Source: Alphaproteobacteria bacterium (GTDB taxonomy: Bacteria; Pseudomonadota; Alphaproteobacteria; UBA6615). Taken from it: a DNA stretch of 64,000 bases. The notes beneath the pieces were generated by a model that was given only the letters and a program-made list of their open reading frames with translations, did no database searches and was not told the DNA's origin. The position numbers and the translations under genes are program-made. The stretch is taken from NCBI GenBank assembly GCA_021774445.1, contig JAJFJA010000056.1, positions 206,347 through 270,346 on the forward strand. The letters run 5' to 3'. Below, piece after piece: positions 51,900 through 60,700 of this stretch (position 1 is the stretch's first letter; each line of letters opens with the position of its first letter).

Positions 51900-51920
51900 G
51901 GTTCGAATCCCTCTTCCTCC
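51900..51920 (+). repeat. attR-like repeat of the tRNA-Ser 3' end
   Basis: This is a direct repeat of 48828-48848 with one mismatch, starting GGTTCGAATCCCTCT. The preceding bases do not form a tRNA, so it is a partial duplicate made on integration. The surrounding gap (51659-52068, about 410 bases) otherwise contains only promoter space for DUF3489 and for the cytochrome gene. Confidence 0.85.
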
Positions 51921-52068
51921 CGCTGCAGGGCAGGGCGATGAAAATGGCTCTTGCAATCGACTTCTGCGTCGGCTTCGCTGTAAGCTCATACGCTTTTTTT
52001 CGCTTCAGCCACAGACGCCACCCAGCTCGGCCTCGGTGGCGATTAGCCAGTACCGGGAGGGAACCCCA

Positions 52069-52587
52069 ATGAACCCCACCATTCACGGCCCCGCAGCGCG
52101 CCAGGCGCTGGCCTTGGGACTAGTCGCCAGCGCCTGGCTGATTCTGTCGGCGTCGTCTCACGCCGCTGAAACGTCTTTGCCGGCCGCCGCAACAGCGCCG
52201 CCCGAGCCGGACCTTGTCCATCTCGCCCAGGCCGACGCGGTTCCGGTCGAAAGTCCGGTCTCCTACTCATCTGACCAGGCCGATCGCGGACAGAAGAGAT
52301 ACGTAAAAGACTGTCTGGAGTGCCACGGAAAAAATCTCAAGGGCGGGATAAACGGTGGGGCGCTATTGCGCGGCGTGAATTTCGAGCAGAAGTTCGCTAA
52401 CGGAGCACCAGCCTCGGGGTTGTTTCTGTTCATGAGCACCTTGATGCCGCCTAATTCGCCAGGGCGTTATTCTCCGCATGTCTACGCCGAACTGATGGCC
52501 TACATTCTCAAGCGGAACGGTTTCCAGGCCGGCGCGCCATTGCCCTCAGACCTCGATGCGCTCGACTACCTGATCGTGGAGAAGTGA
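52069..52587 (+). CDS. Periplasmic c-type cytochrome (quinoprotein partner type)
   Basis: This 172-residue protein has a signal peptide (about residues 1-33, ending SSHAAE) and one haem site CLECH (Cys82, Cys85, His86). The methionine ligand region FMSTLMPPNSPGRYSPHVYAELMAYILKRNG is the pattern seen in small cytochromes that take electrons from PQQ alcohol dehydrogenases. The ATG at 52069 follows GGGAGGG. It is the natural electron acceptor for the quinoprotein encoded at 56868-58616, although on the opposite strand. Confidence 0.88.
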   Translation: MNPTIHGPAARQALALGLVASAWLILSASSHAAETSLPAAATAPPEPDLVHLAQADAVPVESPVSYSSDQADRGQKRYVKDCLECHGKNLKGGINGGALLRGVNFEQKFANGAPASGLFLFMSTLMPPNSPGRYSPHVYAELMAYILKRNGFQAGAPLPSDLDALDYLIVEK

Positions 52588-52636
52588 CCGGAGGCCGGCG
52601 CGGAGACGGCGGCAGGCGTTTGACCCGACCCTGACT

Positions 52637-53245
52637 ATGTGGCTGTCAGAGATCACCCTCCAGTTGATCGCCTTCCGTATTCTGGCGCTTCTGATCATTG
52701 CTGGAGTTCATGGTGGCATCGTTTCGGGGGCGGCGGTCTTCCTAGGCGACAGAGGACCGAAATACGATGGCCGCCTGACCATCGCGCCGGCCAGCCATAT
52801 CGATCTTGTCGGCGCATTCAGCCTGATCATCTTCGGATTCGGCTGGGCAAAGCCGATGGCTATCGACGCACGACAGTTCCGCATCGGTCGAATTGGCATT
52901 GTCGTCGTCATCCTGGCCGGCTTCGTCGGCCTGCTTGTCACGGCCGCGCTTCTCGACGCGCTGATCCTGCCGGCACTGACATCGTTGTCGCAAACAGCCG
53001 GGCTGACGACGGCGGCATTTCTCCGGGCCGCTAGCAGCCTGTCGATCTGGTTCGCGCTGCTTGGCCTCATCCCCATCCCGCCGCTCACCGGCGGGCTGCT
53101 CCTTAACGCGTTCGGCATCCGCGTCTCACGGCAGGCACAGTGGATCCTTACCGCCGTGCTGCTCGTGGCGCTGGCGACTGGCGTGGTCCGCCAGCTTCTC
53201 GGCCCGGCCCACGCCGTGCTGGCGTCGGTCATCCTCGACGCGTGA
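52637..53245 (+). CDS. Site-2-protease-like (M50B) membrane protein lacking catalytic ligands
   Basis: This 202-residue protein has five to six membrane segments and the M50B plan: an early helix where HExxH belongs, LGDRGPKYDGRLTIAPASHIDLVG, FGWAKPMAID, and a late GLIPIPPLTGGLLL. The first motif reads GVHGGIVSG, so the Glu and second His are gone, and the Asp of PPLDG is Thr. It should therefore not bind zinc or cleave peptides. It may bind membrane proteins without cutting, as inactive relatives do. It lies 49 bases after the cytochrome gene on the same strand. Confidence 0.75.
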   Translation: MWLSEITLQLIAFRILALLIIAGVHGGIVSGAAVFLGDRGPKYDGRLTIAPASHIDLVGAFSLIIFGFGWAKPMAIDARQFRIGRIGIVVVILAGFVGLLVTAALLDALILPALTSLSQTAGLTTAAFLRAASSLSIWFALLGLIPIPPLTGGLLLNAFGIRVSRQAQWILTAVLLVALATGVVRQLLGPAHAVLASVILDA

Positions 53246-53252
53246 AAAGCAA

Positions 53253-54071
53253 TCACCGGGCGGGGAAGGAGCCGCCCTGCGCCCTCGGCGCCGCCCCATA
53301 GCGCTCGAGGATGGCCGCCAGGGTGCCGTCCGATTCAAGCTGGCGGAAGGCCTGGACGATCTCGCGCTTCAGCGTGAGGTCGCCCTTCCAAAGGCCGAAG
53401 ACCAAATTGTAGCGGTCGAGCTCATCGGGCAGCGAGGCGACCCACCAGTCGTTATCCGCCGCCAGCCCGCCGGCCAGCAGCGTTTCGGTGACACCGCCGT
53501 CGAGCTCACCGCTGGCGATGCCATCGACGAGCTCCTGGCCGTTGCGCACGACGCGAACGGTGACGTTCCGGCGGCGCAGGTAGCTGGCGAGGCCGATGCG
53601 GTCGAGGCCGGAGATGATGGTCAGTGCCCCGACGGTAAGACCGTCGATATCTTCCAGCGGCGTCGGCGCCACGATCGCCCAGCCGGTCTCGGCGTAGGGC
53701 GGACCGGTATCGAGGAACGACCGGGTGAGCGTCGAATCGACAACGCCCCCGGCGAGCACCTGGCACTTGCCGCGGTTGATGGCCCAATGGCGCGGATTGA
53801 AGTCGCGGCCAATGGCATCGTTGGGGTTGAGCAGCAGCTCGACGCCGATGTAGTCGGCAACGGCACGGAGAATCTCGACGTCGATTCCCGGCCTGTCGGA
53901 ATCGCCGGTGACCAGCGGCGGGTAGGTCGTCGGAACGCAGGCGCGGATGGCATGGTTCGCCTCGACCTCCCTGAGCGAGGTATCGGGCGGCAGGAAGGTG
54001 ATCAGCAGCAGCAGGCCGAGGACGATGACGACGCCGGCGAGGTCGCGCGTCAGTCGCCGCAGCATGCGCAT
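53253..54071 (-). CDS. Membrane-anchored family 3 solute-binding-like protein
   Basis: This 272-residue protein has one N-terminal hydrophobic segment (about 10-28, LAGVVIVLGLLLLITFLPP) that lacks a clear cleavage site and may anchor it. The binding fold follows: IRACVPTTYPPLVTGD, GIDVEILRAVADYIGVELLLN, GLTVGALTIISGLDRIGLASYL and DGTLAAILERYGAAPR. It is the last gene of the quinoprotein operon, 10 bases after the ABC-2 permease. The start at ATG 54071 (another at 54065) has GAGGG upstream. Its partner transporter is an exporter type, so it may sense or deliver a ligand to the dehydrogenase rather than feed an importer. Confidence 0.8.
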   Translation of the reverse strand: MRMLRRLTRDLAGVVIVLGLLLLITFLPPDTSLREVEANHAIRACVPTTYPPLVTGDSDRPGIDVEILRAVADYIGVELLLNPNDAIGRDFNPRHWAINRGKCQVLAGGVVDSTLTRSFLDTGPPYAETGWAIVAPTPLEDIDGLTVGALTIISGLDRIGLASYLRRRNVTVRVVRNGQELVDGIASGELDGGVTETLLAGGLAADNDWWVASLPDELDRYNLVFGLWKGDLTLKREIVQAFRQLESDGTLAAILERYGAAPRAQGGSFPAR

Positions 54072-54081
54072 GGTAAAACCC

Positions 54082-54930
54082 TCACGCCCTGCGGAAATCA
54101 AACAGCGCGATTGCGAACAGCACCACGCCGAAAATCGCCATGATCGCAATGCCGAGGCGCGGGTCGAACTGGTTGTAGTTGATGAGCACGCCGCGCAGCG
54201 CGTCCACGGCATAGGTCAATGGATTGTACTCGACGATGGTGACCAGCCAGTCGGGGTAGACGACGCGGGTCTGGGCCCGGGACAGCGACGGGTCGATGGG
54301 AAAGATCGAGCTGGACGTGAAGTACAGCGGTAGGATGACGGCGTTGGAGAACACGCCGAAGCCCTCGAAGCTGCGGATGCGGTTGGCAATCACCACGCCG
54401 AGCGAGGTCAGCGCGAAGGCCAGCATGGCCATGAGGCCGAGGGCCTTCAACACGTCGAGCCAGGTCAACGGCACGTCGGCGAAGCGGGCCAGGAGAAGCA
54501 CCAGGCAGCCGTGAAACACCGCCACCGTTGCGCCGCCAAGCACCTTGCCGAGCAGCACCATGCCGCGCGACATCGGCGAGACCAGCACCTCGCGCAGGAA
54601 GCCGAACTCGCGGTCCCAGATGACGGAGACCGCCGACTGAACCGACGTGAACATGATGTTGAGCGCCACGACGGCGGGAAAGATGAACTGCAGATAGGTG
54701 AACGGTACGACGAAGGTCACCTCGCCGTAAACCTCGCCGCGGAAATAGGGATTGAGGCCGATGCCGAGGATGAGCACCCACAGGATGGGGCGGCTGATGC
54801 CCCCGATTAACTGGCCGCGGTCGCGGATGGCGCGTTTCACTTCGCGCAGCCAGATGCCGTAGAGGCCGCCGAGCTGTATGAGCAGCGGCGACCGACGAGC
54901 GGTGGGCGCCGTGGGGCCAGCGCTGGTCAT
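54082..54930 (-). CDS. ABC-2 type exporter permease
   Basis: This 282-residue inner-membrane protein has six helices. ABC-2 landmarks are LREVKRAIRDRGQLIGGISRPILWVLILGIGL at the N-terminal elbow, WDREFGFLREVLVSPMSRGMVLLGKVLGG, and a late FTSSSIFPIDPSLSRAQTRVV with YNPLTYAVDALRG. It overlaps the ATPase gene by 4 bases. ABC-2 exporters of this kind accompany PQQ alcohol dehydrogenase loci (ped/exa-type); the exported compound is not known. Confidence 0.9.
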   Translation of the reverse strand: MTSAGPTAPTARRSPLLIQLGGLYGIWLREVKRAIRDRGQLIGGISRPILWVLILGIGLNPYFRGEVYGEVTFVVPFTYLQFIFPAVVALNIMFTSVQSAVSVIWDREFGFLREVLVSPMSRGMVLLGKVLGGATVAVFHGCLVLLLARFADVPLTWLDVLKALGLMAMLAFALTSLGVVIANRIRSFEGFGVFSNAVILPLYFTSSSIFPIDPSLSRAQTRVVYPDWLVTIVEYNPLTYAVDALRGVLINYNQFDPRLGIAIMAIFGVVLFAIALFDFRRA

Positions 54931-55922
54931 CGGGTGTGTTCTCCTCCGCGCTTGCCAAAAGCGAGGGTGCTCTCGCGGGCACCGGCGGCCTGGTCGCGCA
55001 ACTCGCGGCCGGTCAGCGACAGGAACACCGTCTCCAGGCTCGGCACCTCGATCGCCAGCGAGCGGATGCGGCCGCCGTATTCGGCGAGTAACGCCTCGAC
55101 GAAAGCGTCGTCCGAGGTGAGCAGGATGGACTCGCCCGCCTCGCCCGCCAGGCGGTCCGCGTAGCGGGTCAGGATTTCCTGACGGTTGTCCTCGCCCTTG
55201 GGGACGATGCGCAGCAACTGCTGGCCGCAATCGCGCTTCAACGCCTCGGGCGTGTCGAGGGCCAGAACCTTGCCATGGTCGACGACGCACACCCGGTCGA
55301 AACCCTCGACTTCCTCGATGTAGTGGGTGGTCACCAGCACGGTGATCTGCCGCTCGTTGCGCAGGCGGCCGATGTAGGACCAGATGCGGTCGCGGGTCTG
55401 GGCGTCGAGCCCGGCCGTGGGTTCGTCGAGCAGCATGATCTCGGAATCATGGATCAGGGCGCGGGCGATTTCCAGCCGGCGTTTCATGCCGGAGGACAGC
55501 GTCCGCGCCCGCTTGTCAGCCCACTCGGTCAGTTCCACCAGCGCCAGCATTTCCTCAATGCGTTGCCGCCGCAGCTTTCGTGGCACCCCGAACACCAGTC
55601 CATGCAGGTTGAGATTCTCGTGCACCGTCAGCCGGTCGTCGAGGCTTGGCTCCTGGAAGACGATCCCGAGACGGCGGCGGGCGGCAAGGGGCTGCTTGAC
55701 CACGTCGAAGCCGCCGATCAGCGCCACGCCGCTGTCGGGGCGCAGGATCGTGCACAGGATGTGCATCAGCGTCGTCTTGCCGGCGCCGTTGGGGCCCAGC
55801 AGGGCGAACAGCTCATTGTCGCCGACATCGAAGCTGACCCCGTCCAGCGCCAGCGTGCGCCCGTAGCGCTTGGATAGGGCGTCCACGTGAATGGCGGACC
55901 CGGAATTCGGCGCGCCTGTCAT
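54927..55922 (-). CDS. ABC-2 type exporter ATPase
   Basis: This 331-residue nucleotide-binding subunit is of the CcmA/DrrA type. Walker A is GPNGAGKTTL, the signature is LSSGMKRRLEIARALI, and Walker B is EIMLLDEPTAGLD. GIVFQEPSLDDRLTVHENLNLHG is the Q-loop region. The C-terminal extension of about 90 residues is usual for this group. The ATG at 55922 shares one base with the stop of the preceding gene. Confidence 0.93.
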   Translation of the reverse strand: MTGAPNSGSAIHVDALSKRYGRTLALDGVSFDVGDNELFALLGPNGAGKTTLMHILCTILRPDSGVALIGGFDVVKQPLAARRRLGIVFQEPSLDDRLTVHENLNLHGLVFGVPRKLRRQRIEEMLALVELTEWADKRARTLSSGMKRRLEIARALIHDSEIMLLDEPTAGLDAQTRDRIWSYIGRLRNERQITVLVTTHYIEEVEGFDRVCVVDHGKVLALDTPEALKRDCGQQLLRIVPKGEDNRQEILTRYADRLAGEAGESILLTSDDAFVEALLAEYGGRIRSLAIEVPSLETVFLSLTGRELRDQAAGARESTLAFGKRGGEHTR

Positions 55923-56788
55923 CAAGGCAGGGCCGTCGCCGGGAACCCGTACTCCTCGAGGATGCCGGCGATCGTCCCGTCTTCGCTCAGCGCGGCGATC
56001 GCCTCGTCGACGGCCGTGCGCACGAAGGTCTCGTCGGCGAGCAGCAGCGCGCCCACACCCATGGTGGTTGGCGGCAAAGGATTCGGGTCGATCACATGAA
56101 GGTCGGCGTAGGCGGGCTCCTCGCGCTGCTTGGCCCACAGATGCGGGGCCCAGACGAGCGCGACGTCGACCGTGCCGTTGAGAAGCGACTGCAGGGCGAG
56201 GTCGTTGGTGCCCATCGGGTACGTCGGCCAGCGGTCTTCCCTGGGCAACGCCGTGAGGTAGGAGACCAGCCGGATATGTGCCGAGGTTCCCATCGTCGCC
56301 CCGATCGGACGCGCGGGTGCCAGATCGGCGAGCGATTGGATGTCGGGGTCGGCAGTGACGAAGACGTATTCGGTCTCATAGTAGGCGCGGGTCAGTGTGG
56401 CCCAGTTGGAATAGCCCCCGGGGATCAACTTGAAGCCCATGTGAATGTCACAGTGCTCCAGCATGACCGCATAGACTTTTGTGATGTCCTCCATGATGAT
56501 CTTGCTTTTGACCACGTATCGCTGCGGCGCCAGCAACAGGCCCTGCGCGACCGCGTCGGCAATGGCGCCGGCCACCTTCCAGTCGGGGTCGCGCTCATCG
56601 ACACAGTAGCGAAGCTGCGACTCATCCAACCGCCGCCCGAAGGTCCACTGGCCCGGGGCGTAGGGCCTTTCGAAGAATTCCGGCTCCTGAGCCGAAACCG
56701 CCCCCGGCGACAGCGCGGCCACCGGAACTGCCAGCGCCAACGCCAAGAACGGACCGGCCAGACGTGGAAAGGCGAAAACAATGGGCAA
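55922..56788 (-). CDS. Periplasmic MxaJ/XoxJ-like solute-binding protein
   Basis: This 288-residue exported protein has a signal peptide (about 1-33, ending AVSAQE). The bilobal binding fold starts LRYCVDERDPDWK and includes HCDIHMGFKLIPGG, ARPIGATMGTSAHIRLVSYL and a late DGTIAGILEEYGFP. A family 3-like protein directly downstream of a PQQ alcohol dehydrogenase is the MxaJ/XoxJ position, and these proteins are thought to help activate the enzyme. It lies 79 bases after the dehydrogenase gene. The substrate is unknown, and true transport use is doubtful because its ABC partner is an exporter. Confidence 0.82.
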   Translation of the reverse strand: MPIVFAFPRLAGPFLALALAVPVAALSPGAVSAQEPEFFERPYAPGQWTFGRRLDESQLRYCVDERDPDWKVAGAIADAVAQGLLLAPQRYVVKSKIIMEDITKVYAVMLEHCDIHMGFKLIPGGYSNWATLTRAYYETEYVFVTADPDIQSLADLAPARPIGATMGTSAHIRLVSYLTALPREDRWPTYPMGTNDLALQSLLNGTVDVALVWAPHLWAKQREEPAYADLHVIDPNPLPPTTMGVGALLLADETFVRTAVDEAIAALSEDGTIAGILEEYGFPATALP

Positions 56789-56867
56789 GATAGAACCTCA
56801 CAAAGGCACCGGGCGGGCTGGAAGGTTCCAGTCCGCCCGGGCCGAGTTTCGTGATGCGCTCAGCCGA

Positions 56868-58616
56868 TCAATCGGGAAGCGCGAAGACGTACAGAGTAAT
56901 CGGGTCGTTCGCTGGAATCTTCACTTCCGGGGTCAGCGACGCCAGGCGTCCCAGGCCGGAGGCGAAATTCGCGGTTATCGCGACGTACTGCTTGCCGTCA
57001 GCCTCGTAGGTGATCGGGAAGGATTCGAGCGAACTGCTCAGCTTGCCGCTGCTCCACAGCATTTCCCCGGTCTCGTCGTCGAAGGCCATGAACTTGCGGT
57101 CGAGACTGCCAACAAACACCAGGCCGCCACCGGTCGGCAGGGTCGAGCTGGTGATCGCCGGACGCTGCCGGTACATCCACATTTCCGACTGGTCGGTCAG
57201 GTTGATGGCGCGGACTTGGCCGATGTTGCCGTCGCCGTCCGGCACCGGCACGCGAGAGTAGGTCTGCCGGCCGCCGCCGGTGTAGATCTCGCCCGGGTCG
57301 AGCACATTCACCGTGGTGTTCGAGCAGAACTCCACCGTCGGCAGATAGAGCGCCTGAGTTCGCGGGCTGTAGGCCGTCGCCTGCCAGGCCCGCCCGCCCG
57401 GATCGGCCGGGCAGTTGAACGTGGTCTGGCCGATTATCGGAATCACCTCCGGGTTGATGGTCTTCTCGCCGGTCTGCTGGTCAATCGAAAGCACCACATT
57501 CTGCGGCACGGTCTCAACACCCCACAGCCATTCGCCGGTGGTCCGGTCGAGGGCCTCGATAATGCCGATCTTGCCGCTCGTCACCACCATCTTACGCTCC
57601 TCACCATCGACTGGCAGGTCGATGAGCAAGCGCTCATAGACGTAGTCGAGGTCGAGGGAGTCGTTCGGTAGGTACTGGTGGTACCACTCCAACTCGCCGG
57701 TGCTCACATCGATGGCCAGCGTCGAGTTGGTGTACAGCGCGTCGTTGGTGACGTTGGGGTCCGAGCTCTTGGGCGACAGCCCGCTGATCTCGGCGTTCCA
57801 CGGATAGGGCTGACCGACGCCGGCGAAGATCAGGTTCTGGTCGGGGTCGTAGGACCCGGCGATCCAAGCCGAGGCGCCATGCCGGGCCTCCAGCGGAACG
57901 CCATTCCAGCTGTTGCCCTCGGGCGTATCGCCACGGGCGATGGTGTTAACACGCCACAATTCCGCACCGGTATTCGGGTCGTGCCCGGTGAAGAAGCAGC
58001 CACCCGGCTGGGCCCTGCTGCAACCGGTCGTGCCCTGGACAATGACGCCGTTGGCCACGATCGGTCCGCTGGAAAAGCCGAAGCCGTGCGCGAAGTTGGC
58101 GACCTGCTGGTCCCAGACCAATTGGCCGGTCTTGGTGTCGATCGCGAGCAGATGGGCGTCGCGGGTCGCGACGATCAGGTTGTCACCGTAGATAGCCTTG
58201 TTGCGCACCCCTCTGACAGGCGCGTCATCCGGCAGCTCGTATTGATACTCCCAGATCAGGTCGCCGGAGGCGCCGTCGAGTGCCTGGATCGTGTGGTCGG
58301 AGTTTTGGACGTATATTATCCCGTCATGGACCAGCGGAGTCTCCTGTGTCCGCCCCGGCGTCATGGCCCAGGCCCAGGCCAGCTTGAGGTCGCCGACGTT
58401 GTCCTTATTGATCTCGTCGAGCGGGCTGTAGCCCCACCCGTTGTAGGTGCGCCGCCACATCAGCCAATCGCCGTCCGGCGGGTTTAGCAGCATTTCGTCG
58501 GTCACCGGCGTAAGGTCGTCCACCCCGGCTGCCTGGCTCGGAGCATTCAAGCCCGCCGCGAGCATAACAAAAGGTATAACCGAAACTGATAGTCCCAACA
58601 GTCTTCGAAGACTCAT
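56868..58616 (-). CDS. PQQ-dependent methanol/ethanol-type dehydrogenase
   Basis: This 582-residue periplasmic quinoprotein has a signal peptide (about 1-30) and an eight-bladed propeller with tryptophan-docking repeats such as DGASGDLIWEYQYE, DTKTGQLVWDQQ and DDETGEMLWSSGK. No CxxCH haem domain is fused, so electrons go to a separate cytochrome c, probably the one at 52069. The vicinal Cys-Cys disulfide of MxaF/ExaA-type enzymes is not present at the expected site (APVRGVRNKAIYGDN). A GSYDPDQNLIFAGVG stretch matches the region near the catalytic Asp. ATG 58616 follows GGGGAGGAG. It is the first gene of a five-gene operon. Methanol, ethanol or other alcohols remain possible substrates. Confidence 0.9.
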   Translation of the reverse strand: MSLRRLLGLSVSVIPFVMLAAGLNAPSQAAGVDDLTPVTDEMLLNPPDGDWLMWRRTYNGWGYSPLDEINKDNVGDLKLAWAWAMTPGRTQETPLVHDGIIYVQNSDHTIQALDGASGDLIWEYQYELPDDAPVRGVRNKAIYGDNLIVATRDAHLLAIDTKTGQLVWDQQVANFAHGFGFSSGPIVANGVIVQGTTGCSRAQPGGCFFTGHDPNTGAELWRVNTIARGDTPEGNSWNGVPLEARHGASAWIAGSYDPDQNLIFAGVGQPYPWNAEISGLSPKSSDPNVTNDALYTNSTLAIDVSTGELEWYHQYLPNDSLDLDYVYERLLIDLPVDGEERKMVVTSGKIGIIEALDRTTGEWLWGVETVPQNVVLSIDQQTGEKTINPEVIPIIGQTTFNCPADPGGRAWQATAYSPRTQALYLPTVEFCSNTTVNVLDPGEIYTGGGRQTYSRVPVPDGDGNIGQVRAINLTDQSEMWMYRQRPAITSSTLPTGGGLVFVGSLDRKFMAFDDETGEMLWSSGKLSSSLESFPITYEADGKQYVAITANFASGLGRLASLTPEVKIPANDPITLYVFALPD

Positions 58617-58824
58617 GCCATCTCCTCCCCAATTTTCCCGCGTCGGCGACTCTCTTCTTCTTATTCTTCTGCGATGATTTTGCACCAGGCGCGGAGCCTG
58701 TACGAGTTGTACCTAACAACGGTACGCCCGCGCGCAGGTCGTGGTCAATGCATCGATAACGATGGAGCACCACCGAAACATCCGATGTGTTTGCGCGCCA
58801 CCTGAAAGGTCACAAATGTTGTCC

Positions 58825-59649
58825 TCAAGCCTCGGCGTCGACCATCTCCTTGATCTTCTCCCAAAGGTAGCGGCGCATCTCGCCGAATTCTGGCCGGGCG
58901 CGCACGTCGTAGTCCCACCGCGGACGCGGCAGGTCGACGTTTAAAACCTCCGCAACCTGTCCCGGCGGGCCACTCATCAACACAATTTTGTCGGACAACA
59001 GGATCGCCTCGTCAACACTGTGCGTGACGAACAAGACGATACCGCGCCGTTTCTCCCATAATCGCAGCAGTTCAATTTGTAATATTTCGCGGTTCTGGGC
59101 ATCGAGGCTCGCAAAAGGCTCGTCCATCAAAAGCAGTTGCGGCTCGACGACGAGTGCGCGCGCCAGGGCGACACGTTGCTTCATTCCGCCCGAAAGCTCG
59201 GCTGGGTAAGAATTGGCAACCCGATGCAATCCGACGAGCTGGAGAACTTCCATGCCCCGCCGCCCGCGCTCACCCGGATTCAGGCTCGTCGCTTCGAGGC
59301 CAAACGTCACGTTCGACAACACCGTACGCCATGGCAGCAGCCGGAACGATTGAAAGACGAACCCCATGTCGGGGCCCGGCACCGGGGGCCGGCCGTCTAT
59401 CAGGATACGGCCTTCGTCCGGATGAACCAAACCATTGAGCAAGCGCAACAAGGTGGTCTTACCGCAACCCGAGGGCCCGACGATCGTAACGAAGGAGTTG
59501 TCCTCAATATCCAACGAGACGTTGCGCAAAGCCTCGACCGTTTCCGTCGAACGGCGGTGACGAAACTCTTTCGATACACCCTCAATGCTTATGCGTGGAA
59601 CAACAGCCGCAATTTCTCCATCCTCGCTATCCGACCCACCCGCTTGCAT
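58825..59649 (-). CDS. NitT/TauT-type ABC importer ATPase
   Basis: This 274-residue nucleotide-binding subunit has Walker A GPSGCGKTTLL, signature ELSGGMKQRVALARALV, Walker B LLLMDEPFASLD and switch VTHSVDEAI. FRLLPWRTVLSNVTFGLE and the ending PRWDYDVRARPEFGEM are typical of SsuB/TauB-like proteins. The ATG at 59649 lies 10 bases after the binding-protein gene. It is the last gene of a three-gene importer. Confidence 0.93.
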   Translation of the reverse strand: MQAGGSDSEDGEIAAVVPRISIEGVSKEFRHRRSTETVEALRNVSLDIEDNSFVTIVGPSGCGKTTLLRLLNGLVHPDEGRILIDGRPPVPGPDMGFVFQSFRLLPWRTVLSNVTFGLEATSLNPGERGRRGMEVLQLVGLHRVANSYPAELSGGMKQRVALARALVVEPQLLLMDEPFASLDAQNREILQIELLRLWEKRRGIVLFVTHSVDEAILLSDKIVLMSGPPGQVAEVLNVDLPRPRWDYDVRARPEFGEMRRYLWEKIKEMVDAEA

Positions 59650-59659
59650 GACGTAGTGG

Positions 59660-60700
59660 CTAACGGCCCAGGTCGTCCATGCCACCATCAACGCCGAGCT
59701 CCGTCAGCACTGCGTCGATGTGGCCTGTGTCAATCCAGCTGGACGGGTCGATCCTTTCCAGGCCGTCGAAGTCTGCGGTCTCATAGGCCCGGCCGGTGGT
59801 ATAGGCAACATCCGCAAGATTGATACCCCCATTTGTGCTCCAATTCTTGCTGTATGCCGATGCAAGCTCTTCGAGAACTGTGCGCGACACATCGGGCCGC
59901 GCCTTCTCCATCGCCGCAACCCAGATATCGGAGTTACTAGCGAAATCCCTGGACGCGAGGACGATACCCCGGACAAACGCGGCGATCGCCTCCGGATGGT
60001 CGCGCGCGAACGCCTCGGTAACGATGTTGACCTTGCTCAGCAGCGGTGCCGCCGCATAGTAGTCGGCCTGCGCCACGAGCACGTGAAGATCATCCTTGTC
60101 CGTCAGGGCAGACCATACGCCAACCGACATTGTGGTCGCATCGACCCGCCCTGCCGCCAATGCCGTCGCCCGGACACTAGGTTGCCCCAGCGCCACCAAG
60201 TCGATGGCATCGACGTCGACCCCAAGATCGGATAGCACCGTCGTACTCAGACTATGATCGAGACTGCCGATACGGCCGACACCGAAGGTTCTTCCGACCA
60301 GGTCGATCGGGGTCGCGACGGATTTCTTGGCGGCGATGATGAATGGAATTGCCTTGTCCGGTGAGGCCACCGCTTTGATGGCGAACTTGTTGCGGGCGAT
60401 GAGCTGCAGCGCCGCGCTAAAGGAAACGTTGGCCATGTCGCCGTCGCCGGAAGTAAGGGCGGCGATGGCCGACGGTGTCTGTTGTACGCGTATGATCTCG
60501 ACATCGACCCCGGCCCTTTCATAATAGCCCAACGTCTGTGCCAGTTCCTGCACCGAATTGGGCACCAATGGGGTTGTCGTCTCCGTGATCACCAGCCGCA
60601 ATTGCTCGGCTGCTTTGGCACCGCTGGTGGCTACCAAAGCCATCACCGAGATCATCGACCCTATGACGAGATATTTACCAGTCCCATGCTTGATCAGCAT
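59660..60700 (-). CDS. NitT/TauT-type ABC importer, substrate-binding protein
   Basis: This 346-residue exported protein has a signal peptide (about 1-30, ending SGAKAAE). The ABC_nitrate/NMT1-like fold shows ALTSGDGDMANVSFSAALQLI, DLVGRTFGVGRIGSLDHSL, VALGQPSVRATALAAGRVDA and AFARDHPEAIAAFVRGI. Ligands in this family include sulfonates, nitrate, thiamine precursors and aromatic acids, and cannot be told from sequence. It lies 197 bases after the permease gene; that gap (60701-60897) has GC-rich inverted sequence but no gene. Confidence 0.88.
   Translation of the reverse strand: MLIKHGTGKYLVIGSMISVMALVATSGAKAAEQLRLVITETTTPLVPNSVQELAQTLGYYERAGVDVEIIRVQQTPSAIAALTSGDGDMANVSFSAALQLIARNKFAIKAVASPDKAIPFIIAAKKSVATPIDLVGRTFGVGRIGSLDHSLSTTVLSDLGVDVDAIDLVALGQPSVRATALAAGRVDATTMSVGVWSALTDKDDLHVLVAQADYYAAAPLLSKVNIVTEAFARDHPEAIAAFVRGIVLASRDFASNSDIWVAAMEKARPDVSRTVLEELASAYSKNWSTNGGINLADVAYTTGRAYETADFDGLERIDPSSWIDTGHIDAVLTELGVDGGMDDLGR

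Larger units (their letters stand above)
48828..51920. mobile_element. Small integrated element in tRNA-Ser, about 3.1 kb
   Basis: The unit is bounded by the tRNA-Ser 3' end and its direct repeat. It contains only three minus-strand genes: DUF3489, DUF2924 and a large serine recombinase, reading towards the tRNA. The trio is a recurrent alphaproteobacterial cassette. The compact size and absence of transfer, replication or maintenance genes suggest a minimal mobile unit or the remains of a larger island. Confidence 0.75.

Noticed and set aside
57781..57860. An Asp two residues after the Asp in the GSYDPDQN region of the quinoprotein, considered as proof of lanthanide dependence
   Set aside because: I cannot be sure by eye that this is the catalytic Asp; an alignment with XoxF, PedH and ExaA is needed before calling metal preference.
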